Counted from the stretch's first letter, positions 24,888 through 34,055 are shown. The stretch is 64,000 bases of DNA from Aeromicrobium sp. IC_218 (GCF_004336805.1 NZ_SJXM01000003.1:62001-126000), one strand, 5' to 3'. Numbers and translations are program-made. Notes: generated by a model not told the origin, from the sequence alone.

Positions 24888-27800
24888 ATGCGTCTCGCAC
24901 GACCGACCGGGCACGTCGCTGCCCTGGCCCTCCTGTCCGGACTCCTCGTGGGTGTCACCGGCACCTCACCCGCCGCGGCGGCCGAGCCGACCGCGGGCGG
25001 CCGGACGGCCACGCCGGCCGACTCCCTGTTCCCGAACCAGGGCAACAGCGGGTACGACGTGAGCCACTACGACCTGGACCTCCGCGTCGACGTGACGATC
25101 GCGTCCGCCCACAACGCGCCGTCGACCACGAACCTGCCCGACGCTACCGCGACCATCGAGGCACGCACCACCGGTGCCCCGCTGTCGTCGTACTCCTTCG
25201 ACTTCCAGGGCTCGTCGTCCACGCTCGCCGCGTCGACGCTGGACGTCGACTCGGTCACCGTCGACGGGGTGCCGGCGACGTTCTCGCGCATCGAGAGCAC
25301 GACGGTCCCGGACGCCACCACCGACACGCACAAGCTGGTCGTCACCCCGGCCACGCCCGTCGACGGCGCGTTCACGACCGTCGTCAGGTACTCGGGCCAG
25401 CCGGTCTCCCACCGCGACACCGACGGCTCGATCGAGGGGTGGAACAACACCGTCGACGGGGCCACCTTCGTCAACCAGCCGGTCGGGTCGATGACCCTCT
25501 TCCCGAACAACAACACCCCGCGGGACACGGCCACCTACACCTGGACGGTCGACGCCCCCACGAAGCTGGGCACGTCGAACCTCGCCGTCGGCGGCGACCG
25601 GACCTACCCGGCCGGCGTCGTCAGCAACGGCGAGCTGCTGTCGCGGACCCCGAGCGAGGACGGCTCCCGCACCACGTGGGTCTGGGACCAGAAGAAGCCT
25701 CAGGCCAGCGAGCTGTCGTTCCTCTCGATCGGCCGCTACGACATCTACGAGTCCGACATCACGCTGGCCAGCGGCCGCACGATCCCGGAGTGGACCTTCA
25801 TCGATCCGGCCCTGTCCGCGGCGAACCGGGCCACGACGCTCAGCACCCGTGCCCAGCTGAAGCCCGTCCTCGACTTCCTCGAGAGCAAGTACGGTCCCTA
25901 CCCCGGCAACAGCACGGGTCTGGTCACCGACAACACCACCGGCATCAACTACGCCCTGGAGACCCAGGACCGCCCGTTCTTCCCCAACAGCGCGAGCCGC
26001 AGCACGACCTACCACGAGCTCATGCACCAGTGGTGGGGCAACGCCGTCGCACCGACCGACTGGAACGACATCGTCCTGAACGAGGGGCCGGCCCAGTACT
26101 CGGAGTTCCAGTTCCCCTACGAGGGCGCCGGCGCCTCGACGACCACGACCGAGCAGCAGAACTTCGCGCTGTACACCTCCCGGTCCGCCTCGAGCGCCAC
26201 GTTCGCGACCGCTCCCGCGGCCATGACGGCGGCCGGTCAGCTGTTCGGCGAGCAGGTCTACGAGCGGGGCTCGATCTCCCTCGAGGCGCTCCGCACCTCG
26301 ATCGGCGCCGCCGACTTCGACACCCTGATGCGCCAGTACCAGGCGACCTACGGCGGCGGCCAGATCTCCGGACGTCGGACGGCCGCCTTCCAGGACCTGG
26401 CGGAGGACGTCTCCGGTCGCGACTTGAGCGCCTTCTTCCGCACCTGGTGGTACACCAGCGGCAAGCCGGCCTGGCCGGTCAAGTTCGACCTGAGCCTCGC
26501 CGGCCCGACCGAGCAGGTCGATGCCGGCGGCGCGGCGACGTACACCGTGAGCGTCCGCAACACCGGCAAGGTCGCGATGCCGGCCTCCGGCACGGTCGTC
26601 ACCGTCGACCTCGCCGACGTCCTCGACGACGCCACGGTCGGCACCTTGCCGACGGGGACGACGCTCGACGGCGACACCCTGACCTGGACCGTCCCGGCGA
26701 CCGCCCTGGCCGCCACCACCAGCGTCGCGATCCCCGTCACCGTGGACGCCGGGACGACGGGCAGCAGGCTCAGGGCCGTCGCGCGCGCCAGCACCCTCGG
26801 CGGCACCTGCACCGACTGTGCTCCGAGCACCACCGTCGGCACGGCGCCGATCTCGCCCGCGCCGGTCCCGACCATCATCGGCGGCACGCCGACGGTCGGC
26901 ACCGCGCTGACCGCCGACACCACCGGCTGGCCCGACGGCACCTCCTTCGCCTACCAGTGGTTCGTCAACGGCTCGGCCGTGCCCGGTGCCACCAGCGCGT
27001 CGTACACCCCGACCGTGGAGGCCGTCGGGCTCCCCGTCAGCGTGAGGGCGACCGGCACCCTGGCGGGCTTCAACCCCACCTCGGCGACCAGCGCCGCCAC
27101 CCCGGTGACCGTGCGGGGCACCATGGTGACCGCGACGCCGACGATCGAGGGCACCCTGCGGGCCGGCGAGCCGCTGACCGTCTCGCCGGGCACCTGGACG
27201 CCCGGGACCGTGTTCACGTACGCGTGGCGCAACAACGGCACGGCGATCACCGGTGCCACCGGCCCGGTCTACCACCCCACCGCAGGCCAGGTCGTCACGG
27301 TCACCGTGACGGGCACCCGGTCCGGCTTCACGACCGCCAGCGCGACCAGCGCCGCGACCGACGCCGTCCCGGCGGGCCCGGCCCTGGAGAAGACGCCCAC
27401 CCCGGTGCTGACCGGCACCCCGAAGGTCGGTGCGCCCTTCGAGCCGGTCCTCGGCGAGTGGGACACCGGCACCGTGCTGACGTTCCAGTGGGCCGCCAAC
27501 GGCACCAACATCACCGGCGGTGCCGGCACCGGGGCCACGATCACGCCGACCGCGGCCCAGCTGGGCCGGACCCTGATGCTCACCGTGACGGGCACGAAGC
27601 CCGGCCTTGCGCCGGTCACGCGGACCACCGAGTCCGCGAGCGCCCCGATCGAGACGGGTTCGCAGGTGCTGCAGCCGACCCCGACCATCGGTGGCCCGGC
27701 ACGGGCGCAGTCGCCCGTGGTCGGCGACCCCGGCACCTGGGACGGCGGGACGACGAGGACCTACCAGTGGTACGTCGACGGCACGGCGGTCGACGGGGCG

Positions 27801-29009
27801 ACCGGGACGTCCTACACCCCGACGCTCGAGCAGATCGGCCGCGCCCTCACCTTCGAGGTCACCAGCACCCGCGTCGGCTACGCCTCGGTGACGAGGACGA
27901 GCGCGCCCAGCACGGTGGTCGGCCTCGCCCAGACCAGCACGCCGACCCCGACGATCACCGGCACGCCGACGGTGGGCGAGCAGCTCACCGCGGTCGCGGG
28001 CGACTGGGACGAGGGTGTCGTGCTGGCCTACCAGTGGTCCGCCGACGGCACCGCGATCGAGGGCGCCACGGCGCCGACGTACTCGCCCGCGGCTGCGCAG
28101 GTCGGGGCCGTGCTGACCGTCACCGTCACCGGCTCCAAGCCGGACTCCGAGACCGTCAGCCGCACGAGCGAGCCGACCGAGGCGGTCGGCAGGCGAGGGC
28201 AGTCCAGCACCCCGGTGCCGACCATCACCGGCGTCCCGCAGGTCGCCCGTGCGCTGTCCGCGGTGCCGGGGTCCTGGGACGACGGCACCGAGCTCACCTA
28301 CCAGTGGTTCGCCGGCTCCACCGAGATCGAGGGTGCCACGTCGTCGACCTACACGCCCGGCCCGAACCGAGTCGGCGACGTCATCGCCGTCGCCGTGACC
28401 GGCACGAGGACCGGCTACACCACCGTCACGATGCGGAGCGAGCCCACGGCGCCCGTCGCTCGGGGCTCGCTGGTGCGCACGCCCAGGCCCGTCGTCAGCG
28501 GCACCACCCAGGTCGGCCGCGTCGTGACGGCCGTCCCGGGCGCGTGGGACGCCGGTGTGGTGCTGACCTACCGGTGGACGCGCAACGGCGTGCCCGTCGC
28601 CCGCGCGACCGGCCGGACGTACGCCGTCCCCGCCCGGGACCGTGGTGCCCGGCTCGCCGTGGTCGTGACGGGCACCCGTCCCGGCTACGTGACGCAGAGC
28701 CGGACGTCCGTGGCGGCGGTCGTGGCCGCGGGCCAGCAGGTGTCGAGGCCGAAGCCGCGCATCGTCGGCCGGGCCGCGGTGGGCCGGACGTTGCGACTGG
28801 CGAAGGCCCGGTACGACGCCGGCGTGTCGCTCTCCTACACCTGGCTGCACGACGGCAAGCCGATCCGCGGGGCGACCGGCAAGCGCTACAAGGTCAGCCG
28901 GAAGTACGTGGGACAGCGGATCTCGGTGCGGGTCACGGCCGCGAAGACGGGCTACGTCTCCCAGACGAAGGTCAGCGCCAAGACGCGGAGGGTCGCGGCC
29001 AGGCGCTGA
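24888..29009 (+). CDS. Secreted M1-family zinc metallopeptidase with eight C-terminal Ig-like repeats
   Basis: A 1,373-residue exported protein. The signal peptide spans residues 1-31 and ends TGTSPAAAAEP. The peptidase domain (about 40-520) has the aminopeptidase N-like N-terminal beta domain (YDVSHYDLDLRVDV) and the gluzincin site HELMH at 376-380 with Glu399 in LNEG (HExxH-x18-E). The usual GAMEN exopeptidase motif is replaced by INYALETQ, a form seen in secreted actinobacterial relatives. A DUF11-like module (about 525-640) follows, then eight tandem repeats of about 88 residues. The last repeat is very basic (KRYKVSRKY, ending in ARR). There is no sortase or membrane anchor, so wall binding through the basic end is an inference. 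The ATG is preceded by GAGAG. Confidence 0.9.
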   Translation: MRLARPTGHVAALALLSGLLVGVTGTSPAAAAEPTAGGRTATPADSLFPNQGNSGYDVSHYDLDLRVDVTIASAHNAPSTTNLPDATATIEARTTGAPLSSYSFDFQGSSSTLAASTLDVDSVTVDGVPATFSRIESTTVPDATTDTHKLVVTPATPVDGAFTTVVRYSGQPVSHRDTDGSIEGWNNTVDGATFVNQPVGSMTLFPNNNTPRDTATYTWTVDAPTKLGTSNLAVGGDRTYPAGVVSNGELLSRTPSEDGSRTTWVWDQKKPQASELSFLSIGRYDIYESDITLASGRTIPEWTFIDPALSAANRATTLSTRAQLKPVLDFLESKYGPYPGNSTGLVTDNTTGINYALETQDRPFFPNSASRSTTYHELMHQWWGNAVAPTDWNDIVLNEGPAQYSEFQFPYEGAGASTTTTEQQNFALYTSRSASSATFATAPAAMTAAGQLFGEQVYERGSISLEALRTSIGAADFDTLMRQYQATYGGGQISGRRTAAFQDLAEDVSGRDLSAFFRTWWYTSGKPAWPVKFDLSLAGPTEQVDAGGAATYTVSVRNTGKVAMPASGTVVTVDLADVLDDATVGTLPTGTTLDGDTLTWTVPATALAATTSVAIPVTVDAGTTGSRLRAVARASTLGGTCTDCAPSTTVGTAPISPAPVPTIIGGTPTVGTALTADTTGWPDGTSFAYQWFVNGSAVPGATSASYTPTVEAVGLPVSVRATGTLAGFNPTSATSAATPVTVRGTMVTATPTIEGTLRAGEPLTVSPGTWTPGTVFTYAWRNNGTAITGATGPVYHPTAGQVVTVTVTGTRSGFTTASATSAATDAVPAGPALEKTPTPVLTGTPKVGAPFEPVLGEWDTGTVLTFQWAANGTNITGGAGTGATITPTAAQLGRTLMLTVTGTKPGLAPVTRTTESASAPIETGSQVLQPTPTIGGPARAQSPVVGDPGTWDGGTTRTYQWYVDGTAVDGATGTSYTPTLEQIGRALTFEVTSTRVGYASVTRTSAPSTVVGLAQTSTPTPTITGTPTVGEQLTAVAGDWDEGVVLAYQWSADGTAIEGATAPTYSPAAAQVGAVLTVTVTGSKPDSETVSRTSEPTEAVGRRGQSSTPVPTITGVPQVARALSAVPGSWDDGTELTYQWFAGSTEIEGATSSTYTPGPNRVGDVIAVAVTGTRTGYTTVTMRSEPTAPVARGSLVRTPRPVVSGTTQVGRVVTAVPGAWDAGVVLTYRWTRNGVPVARATGRTYAVPARDRGARLAVVVTGTRPGYVTQSRTSVAAVVAAGQQVSRPKPRIVGRAAVGRTLRLAKARYDAGVSLSYTWLHDGKPIRGATGKRYKVSRKYVGQRISVRVTAAKTGYVSQTKVSAKTRRVAARR
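26859..29006 (+). repeat. Eight tandem Ig-like repeats inside the M1 peptidase gene
   Basis: From codon 658 to the end the protein repeats a unit of about 88 residues. Its framework is TPTPTITG-TPTVG-x-LTA, then W-D-x-G-x-x-LTYQW, then GTAIEGAT-x-x-YTP, then a VTGT-x-x-GY segment and a closing TSxPT. DNA identity between units is moderate, so the array is old. Charge rises along the array and the final unit is Lys/Arg-rich. The same unit recurs in the protein at 32361-33929. Confidence 0.88.
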
Positions 29010-29028
29010 GCGTGCCGCCCGCCGCCGG

Positions 29029-30342
29029 CTAGCCGGCCTCCGCGGCACGGAGCAGGCGGGCGATCGTCCCGTACCCGCGGCGCTCGGCGTGCTGCCGGGC
29101 GGTGACGCCGTCGCGGTCGACGATGTCCGGGTCCGCGCCGGCGTCCAGGAGGGCGCGGACGACCTCCTGGTGGTCGCGCCCGCCGTCGCCGAGGATCACC
29201 GCCTCGAGCAGCGCCGTCCAGCCCAGGTCGTTGACGTGGTCGAGGTCGACGCCCGTGCGGACGACGCGGCGGACGTAGTCGGCGTGCCCGCGCTCGCTGG
29301 CCGGGATGGGCGACAGGCCGCCGAACCGGTTGCGGATCGTCAGGTCGGGCCGCGCGGGCAGCAGCGTCTCGAGCATCGCGACGCTGCCGGTCACGCCCGT
29401 CACCAGCCACGGCGTGTCGTGCCGGTCGTCGAGCGCGTCGGGGTCGGCGCCCATCGCGACGAGCAGACGGGCCACGGCGACCCGGTCGTGGGTCGAGGCC
29501 AGCAGCAGCGCCGTGCGGTCGTGGCCGTCCCGGGCCTCGAGGTCGGCACCGGCGCGCAGCGCGACGGCGACGGCGTCCGCGTCGCCCCGCTCGGCCGCGC
29601 GCAGCAGCGCGGCGTCCGGGTCGGACGGACGGTCGACGGACGTGATCGCCCGCAGCGTCCGCTCGAGCCGCTCGTGCCCGCGGCTTCGAGCCATCTGCAG
29701 CGGGGTGAGGCCGGCCGACGGCGAGCGGCGGTCGAGCTCGGCCCCACCGGCCGCGAGCGCGCGGACGGTGGTGACGTAGGACGTCGTGTCGCGGCCGAGC
29801 CAGACCGCCTCGTGGATCGCCTGGTAGCCGATGCGGTTGACGTGGTCGCGGTCGATCCCGGCGCGCAGCAGGGTGCCGACGACGTCCGCGTGACCCCGCT
29901 CCGCCGCTCGGATGAGTCCGGTGCCGTTCCAGGAGTCCTTGTCGTCCAGCCGCGCGCCGTTCCGCAGAGCGAGGCGCAGCAGGTCGAGGTGGCCCTCGCT
30001 GGTCGCCACCAGGTACGCCGACTGCTGCGTGTCGTCCTTCGCGTTCACGTCGGCGCCCTGCTCGACGAGCCGGCGGGCGCGCGGCACGTCGTCGTCCCAC
30101 GCGGCGTCGCGCAGCTGCTCGTCCAGCGCCGCCTGCTCCCGGCGGCTCGGCTCGGGCGACGCGATCGGGGCCGGGGACGCGCTGGGAGTGGAGGACGCGC
30201 TGGGGGACGGCGGCGGCGACGCGGCGACGTCCTCGGCCGGACGCTCGGGAGCCGCGTCCGGCTCGCCCCCGCACGCCGCCAGCAGCAGCGCGACGGGCAG
30301 GACGGCGAGGGTCGTGCGGGTGGCGGGGGAGGTGCGCTTCAT
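29029..30342 (-). CDS. Ankyrin-repeat lipoprotein with internal duplication
   Basis: A 437-residue lipoprotein. The signal peptide ends in the lipobox LAAC (Cys24), followed by a Pro/Ser/Ala-rich linker (about 40-68) that would span the wall-proximal space. About ten ankyrin repeats run from residue 70 to the end, with units such as LVEQGADVNAKDD and LLDAGADPDIVDRDGVTA. Residues of about 75-235 and 250-437 resemble each other in order: each half has a RGHAD-YV or RGHADVV unit and then a DHVN-x-x-G unit. This suggests duplication of a five-repeat block. AGGAGCG lies about 7 nt before the ATG. It is a likely surface protein-binding scaffold, partner unknown, and convergent with the M1 peptidase gene. 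Confidence 0.85.
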   Translation of the reverse strand: MKRTSPATRTTLAVLPVALLLAACGGEPDAAPERPAEDVAASPPPSPSASSTPSASPAPIASPEPSRREQAALDEQLRDAAWDDDVPRARRLVEQGADVNAKDDTQQSAYLVATSEGHLDLLRLALRNGARLDDKDSWNGTGLIRAAERGHADVVGTLLRAGIDRDHVNRIGYQAIHEAVWLGRDTTSYVTTVRALAAGGAELDRRSPSAGLTPLQMARSRGHERLERTLRAITSVDRPSDPDAALLRAAERGDADAVAVALRAGADLEARDGHDRTALLLASTHDRVAVARLLVAMGADPDALDDRHDTPWLVTGVTGSVAMLETLLPARPDLTIRNRFGGLSPIPASERGHADYVRRVVRTGVDLDHVNDLGWTALLEAVILGDGGRDHQEVVRALLDAGADPDIVDRDGVTARQHAERRGYGTIARLLRAAEAG

Positions 30343-30421
30343 GCTCGCTCCTGGACGGGGGACCGGGGACCCCACCACCCTGCTCGTCCGCGACGTCCCG
30401 GACGTCGGGCGGACGGCGACG

Positions 30422-30471
30422 GATCGGTAGCCGATCGGATGATGTCGGGCCGCGCCGTCGCTGCCTAGAGT
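30422..30471 (+). promoter_or_regulatory. Candidate operator and promoter of the first two-component operon
   Basis: GATCGG-TAG-CCGATC (30422-30436) is a perfect inverted repeat of the size bound by NarL-type regulators. TAGAGT (30466-30471) is the -10 box; initiation near 30478 would leave a leader of only about 3 nt before the ATG at 30481. Confidence 0.5.
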
Positions 30472-30480
30472 GGTCCGACC

Positions 30481-31686
30481 ATGACCGCGTCCCTCGACCG
30501 TCCCGGCCCGGCCACGGGCGAGCACGGCATCCTCGCCCCGGCCTCCCGGCTCGACCGCTGGCTGCTCGCCGTCCTCGTGGTGCTGCTCGTGGCGTCCGCG
30601 GCCCGCTACGTCGACCGCCACGGCCTCGGCGCCACCGGCGTCGCGATCCTGCTCGGAGCCCTCGTGCTCGGGCTCGCCTACGCCACCCGCGGACTGCTCG
30701 CCGGCCGCGCGTGGTGGCCCACGGTGTGGGTGATCGGCATGGTGCTGCTCTGGGCGGCTCTCACCGCGGTGGCGCCGTCGTTCGCGTGGTGCGCCGTGCC
30801 AGTGGCGTTCGCCGTCCTGCGCGTGCTGCCGTTCGGGTGGGCCGTCGGCGTCGTGGTCGCGATGACGGTGCTGCTGACCGCGGCCTGGCAGCGCATCACG
30901 ACCGGCTTCGACCCGGTGCAGGTCGCCGGGCCGCTTGCCGTCGCCCTGGTCACCGTGCTGGCGTACCGGGCGCTCGACCGGGAGTCACGGGCCCGGCAGG
31001 AGCTGCTCGACCGGCTGCTCCTGGCCCAGGACGAGCTGGCTCGCGAGCAGCACCGCACCGGGGCCCTGGCCGAGCGCACGCGGCTGTCCCGCGAGATCCA
31101 CGACTCGGTCGGGCAGGGACTCTCGAGCATCCACCTGCTCCTGCAGGCCGCCGACCAGGACTGGGAGGTCCGTCCGGAGCGGGCGCGCCAGCACGTGCTC
31201 GGGGCGGCCGCCACCGCTCGCGACGGCCTGGAGGAGGTGCGCCGGGTGGTGCGCGACCTGGCGCCGAGCGACCTGTCCGACGGCGACGCGCTCGCGGACG
31301 CCTTGCGCCGGGTCGCCGGCCAGGCGGGGCCCGCCATGGACGTCGAGGTGCGCGTCGACGGGACGCCCGTCCCCGTCCCGCCCGAGCGGGCCGCGGCGCT
31401 GGTGCGGTCGGCGCGGGGCGCGCTGGCCAACGTCCGCGAGCACGCCCGGGCCCGGCGGGTCGTCGTGACGCTGACGTACCACCCCGACGAGGTCGTGCTG
31501 GACGTGCGCGACGACGGGCGCGGCTTCGAGCCGACGCGCACGCGACCGTCCGGCTCGCGCGGTCGCGGGCTGGCGGGCATCCGCGACCGGGCGACGCTGC
31601 TCGGCGGCGCCGCGGACGTCGAGAGCGCGCCGGGCGACGGCACGACGGTGTCGGTCCGGTTCCCGCTGGGCGGGGGAGCGGCGTGA
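30481..31686 (+). CDS. Sensor histidine kinase (NarL/DesK-type, HisKA_3)
   Basis: A 401-residue membrane kinase with 4 to 6 TM helices in residues 27-165 and no large extracellular domain, so it probably senses the membrane or a membrane-bound signal. A coiled linker leads to the HisKA_3 site LSREIHDSVGQG with phospho-acceptor His207. The HATPase_c domain follows (a GALANVREHARARRVVVTL N-box-like segment, DDGRGFEP, SRGRGLAGIRDRATLLGG). The stop overlaps the regulator start as GTGA. The target genes are unknown; the neighbouring secreted and ankyrin genes are possible but unproven. Confidence 0.9.
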   Translation: MTASLDRPGPATGEHGILAPASRLDRWLLAVLVVLLVASAARYVDRHGLGATGVAILLGALVLGLAYATRGLLAGRAWWPTVWVIGMVLLWAALTAVAPSFAWCAVPVAFAVLRVLPFGWAVGVVVAMTVLLTAAWQRITTGFDPVQVAGPLAVALVTVLAYRALDRESRARQELLDRLLLAQDELAREQHRTGALAERTRLSREIHDSVGQGLSSIHLLLQAADQDWEVRPERARQHVLGAAATARDGLEEVRRVVRDLAPSDLSDGDALADALRRVAGQAGPAMDVEVRVDGTPVPVPPERAAALVRSARGALANVREHARARRVVVTLTYHPDEVVLDVRDDGRGFEPTRTRPSGSRGRGLAGIRDRATLLGGAADVESAPGDGTTVSVRFPLGGGAA

Positions 31687-32309
31687 TCCGCATCGTCCTG
31701 GTCGACGACCACCCGGTGGTGCGGGCCGGGCTCCGGGCGCTCGTCGAGGGCCAGGACGACCTGACCGTCGTGGCGGACGTCGACGGGCTCGAGCCGGCGC
31801 TCGAGGTCGTCCGCGCCGAGCACCCGGACGTCGTCCTCATGGACCTCAACCTCGGCGAGGGACGGCCCGGCGGGGCCCAGGTCACCGCCGCGCTGCGGGC
31901 GCTGCCCGAGCCGCCCGAGGTGCTGGTGCTCACCACGTACGACACCGAGTCCGACGTCCTGCGCGCCCTCGAGGCCGGCGCCCGCGGCTACCTGCTCAAG
32001 GACGCCCCGCCGGCCGAGCTGTTCGCCGGCATCCGCGCCGCCGCCCGCGGCGAGACGGTGCTGGCGCCGTCGGTGGCGGCGACCCTCGTGCGCCGCGCGG
32101 CCCCGGGCGCCACGACGATCACCGACCGCGAGGTCGAGGTGCTGGAGCTGCTGGCGCGCGGCCTGGGCAACAAGGAGATGGCGCGCGAGCTGTTCGTCTC
32201 CGAGGCGACGGTGAAGTCGCACCTGTCGCACGTCTACACGAAGCTCGGCGTCGACACGCGCGCCGGTGCCGTGGCCGCGGCCATCGACCGCCGCATCATC
32301 CGCCGCTGA
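31683..32309 (+). CDS. LuxR/NarL family response regulator
   Basis: A 208-residue regulator. The receiver domain has the acidic pair at VDDH (D8/D9), phospho-acceptor Asp54 in VVLMDLNLG, a conserved Thr in VLTTYD and Lys in YLLKDA. The C-terminal GerE HTH reads TDREVEVLELLARGLGNKEMARELFVSEATVKSHLSHVYTKLGV. The GTG start lies inside the kinase stop, ensuring coupled synthesis. A terminator follows. Confidence 0.93.
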   Translation: MIRIVLVDDHPVVRAGLRALVEGQDDLTVVADVDGLEPALEVVRAEHPDVVLMDLNLGEGRPGGAQVTAALRALPEPPEVLVLTTYDTESDVLRALEAGARGYLLKDAPPAELFAGIRAAARGETVLAPSVAATLVRRAAPGATTITDREVEVLELLARGLGNKEMARELFVSEATVKSHLSHVYTKLGVDTRAGAVAAAIDRRIIRR

Positions 32310-32315
32310 ACGCCG

Positions 32316-32346
32316 CAGCCCCGCCCGGACGCGCCGGACGGGGCTG
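32316..32346. terminator. Hairpin terminator between convergent genes
   Basis: CAGCCCCG pairs with CGGGGCTG, extended inward by a CCGG pair with one mismatch, between the response regulator gene and the convergent repeat-protein gene. Confidence 0.65.
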
Positions 32347-32360
32347 TGGAGCGGGGACGA

Positions 32361-33929
32361 TCAGCGCTTGATCTTGCGTCCCTTGCTGTTCTTGGCGACG
32401 GTCGTGTAGCCCGGCTTGCTGACCGTGACCCGGACCTTGAGGGTCTTGCCGCGGTCGGCCTTGCGGACCTTGTACGTGGACTTCGTCGCGCCGCGGACGA
32501 CGCGGTTGTTGCGCAGCCACTGGTAGCGGACCTTGACCGGGCGCGGGCCCCACGAGGTGGCGCGCGCCTTCAGCTTCTTGCCGACCTTCGTCGTGCCGGA
32601 GATCTTGACGCTGCCGGTCTTGATGACGCCCCGGGCCGCGGTCGCCCGCGACGTGGTCACGTACCGGTTCCACCAGCCGGGGCGGGTGACGGTGACGCGG
32701 ACCGCGACGTTGCGGCCGGCGTCGGCGGCCTGCACGCGGTAGCGGCTGGACGTCGCCCGCGGGATGGCGCTGGAGCCGCGCAGCCACTGGTAGGTGACGG
32801 CGGCGCTCGGGTCCGCCGTGGCGCGCGGCGCGGACAACGTGGCGCCGACCGTGGCGCGTCCGGCCGGGGCGGGGGCCGCGGCGAGCGTCCGGACCGGACG
32901 GGTGCCGGCGACCTGCACCTGCACGCGGCGGTAGGTGTCGCTGCCGTCGACGTAGTTGCCGGTCCCTGCGTCGGTCCGGTACATCTTCAGCCGCGCCTCG
33001 ACCTTGGCGCCGGCGTGGGCGGCCGTGACCGTGAACCGCGAGCTGGTCGCGTTGGGGGCGGGCGGGTTCGGCTGCGGCACGCCGTCGACGAACCAGGTCA
33101 GCTGGCTGTACGTGTTCGCGGGCCGGCCGAAGCTGGCGGTCAGCGTGGAGCCGGCCGTCGCGGTGCCGGTGATCTTGAGCGGCGAGGTGGGCTCGACGTG
33201 GACGGTGCCGATCTTCGTGACCGGGGACGTCAGCGTGGCCGGCTTGTAGCCCGCGCGGCTGGCGGTCACCTGCACCCACACCCAGCGCCCGGACTGGGCG
33301 TTCGTGGGGGTGAACGTCTTGCCCGTGGCGCCGGCGATCGGCACCGGCGAGGAGCCGTTCGCGTGCGACATCCACTGGTAGGTGAACGTGGCGTTGGTCG
33401 GGCGCCAGCCCTCCTGGCCGAGGACGGTCAGGGGCTCGCCGACCTGGTATGAGCCGCTGACGAACGGCTCGACCGGTGCCATGCCGAGGCCCTGGCGGGG
33501 CAGCTTCACGGTGAACGTCTTCGACGGCGCCTGGGCGGTGGACGTCCAGGTCGTCGCCGCGCTCATCGACGTCGCGTTCGGCCAGCAGGTGTCGCGGTGC
33601 CGGACCTCGGGCTGCCAGAACCCGCTCGCGGTGTCCATCTCGCCGTAGTAGGAGTCCTGGAAGCAGACCCGGTACTGGCCGTCGACGGGCACCTGCCAGG
33701 AGAAGCGGCCCTTCGCGTCGGTGAGCTTGGGACCGAACTGCAGGGTGTTCCACTGGTTGCCGTCGCGGATGTAGATCTCCCATCCGACGTTCTTCAGCGG
33801 CTTGCCGCTGGCGTCCAGAGCGACGCCGGTGATGGTGCCGTTCGCCGCGTTGGCGGGGGCGGCAGCGAGTCCGACGAGGACGAGGGAGGAGGCGAGGAGG
33901 GCACCGAGGGCTGGGCGGAGTCGACGCAT
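32361..33929 (-). CDS. Secreted protein with carboxypeptidase-like fold and Ig-like repeats
   Basis: A 522-residue exported protein. The signal peptide is residues 1-28 (VGLAAAPANAANG). An N-terminal beta-sandwich of the carboxypeptidase-regulatory type follows (ITGVALDASGKPLKNVGWEIYIRDG), with cysteines in YRVCFQD and DTCWPN that may pair. Four Ig-like repeats, related to those of the M1 peptidase at 24888, make up the rest; the last is extremely basic (RNNRVVRGATKSTYKVRKAD, ending in KGRKIKR). No catalytic motif is visible. It may be a wall-bound or secreted adhesion protein. The ATG at 33929 starts a clean signal peptide; upstream in-frame sequence is not coding. Confidence 0.8.
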   Translation of the reverse strand: MRRLRPALGALLASSLVLVGLAAAPANAANGTITGVALDASGKPLKNVGWEIYIRDGNQWNTLQFGPKLTDAKGRFSWQVPVDGQYRVCFQDSYYGEMDTASGFWQPEVRHRDTCWPNATSMSAATTWTSTAQAPSKTFTVKLPRQGLGMAPVEPFVSGSYQVGEPLTVLGQEGWRPTNATFTYQWMSHANGSSPVPIAGATGKTFTPTNAQSGRWVWVQVTASRAGYKPATLTSPVTKIGTVHVEPTSPLKITGTATAGSTLTASFGRPANTYSQLTWFVDGVPQPNPPAPNATSSRFTVTAAHAGAKVEARLKMYRTDAGTGNYVDGSDTYRRVQVQVAGTRPVRTLAAAPAPAGRATVGATLSAPRATADPSAAVTYQWLRGSSAIPRATSSRYRVQAADAGRNVAVRVTVTRPGWWNRYVTTSRATAARGVIKTGSVKISGTTKVGKKLKARATSWGPRPVKVRYQWLRNNRVVRGATKSTYKVRKADRGKTLKVRVTVSKPGYTTVAKNSKGRKIKR

Positions 33930-34030
33930 GGGGCGGAACCTATCAACGCGGCGGCCCGCTCGCCGAGCGAACGACCCGCGGCCGGACGGCTGTCCTCGCC
34001 GACCCCGTGGTGGGACGGTTTGGCACACCC

Positions 34031-34055
34031 GAGCCATTGGTGGAGCCAATGGCTC
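34031..34055 (+). promoter_or_regulatory. LysR-type operator upstream of the GntP operon
   Basis: GAGCCATTGG and CCAATGGCTC form a perfect 10-bp inverted repeat around a 5-nt centre. It contains the T-N11-A core (ATTGG to CCAAT) expected for LysR regulators. It lies 91 nt before the permease start and is probably bound by the LysR protein encoded in the same operon. Confidence 0.68.

Noticed and set aside
24859..29009. CRISPR or DNA-level tandem repeat in the repetitive part of the peptidase gene
   Set aside because: The periodicity is in protein domains of about 88 residues with diverged DNA, not short identical repeats with spacers.
24966..29048. Very long open frames on the opposite strand of the M1 peptidase gene (about 1,360 codons), and a second long frame on the same strand
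   Set aside because: They are Arg/Gly-rich by-products of high GC with repeated codons; they have no domains and overlap a well-supported gene.
34015..34030. TTGGCAC near 34020 as a sigma-54 -24 element
   Set aside because: No TTGC element at -12 spacing, and sigma-54 is not expected in this phylum.
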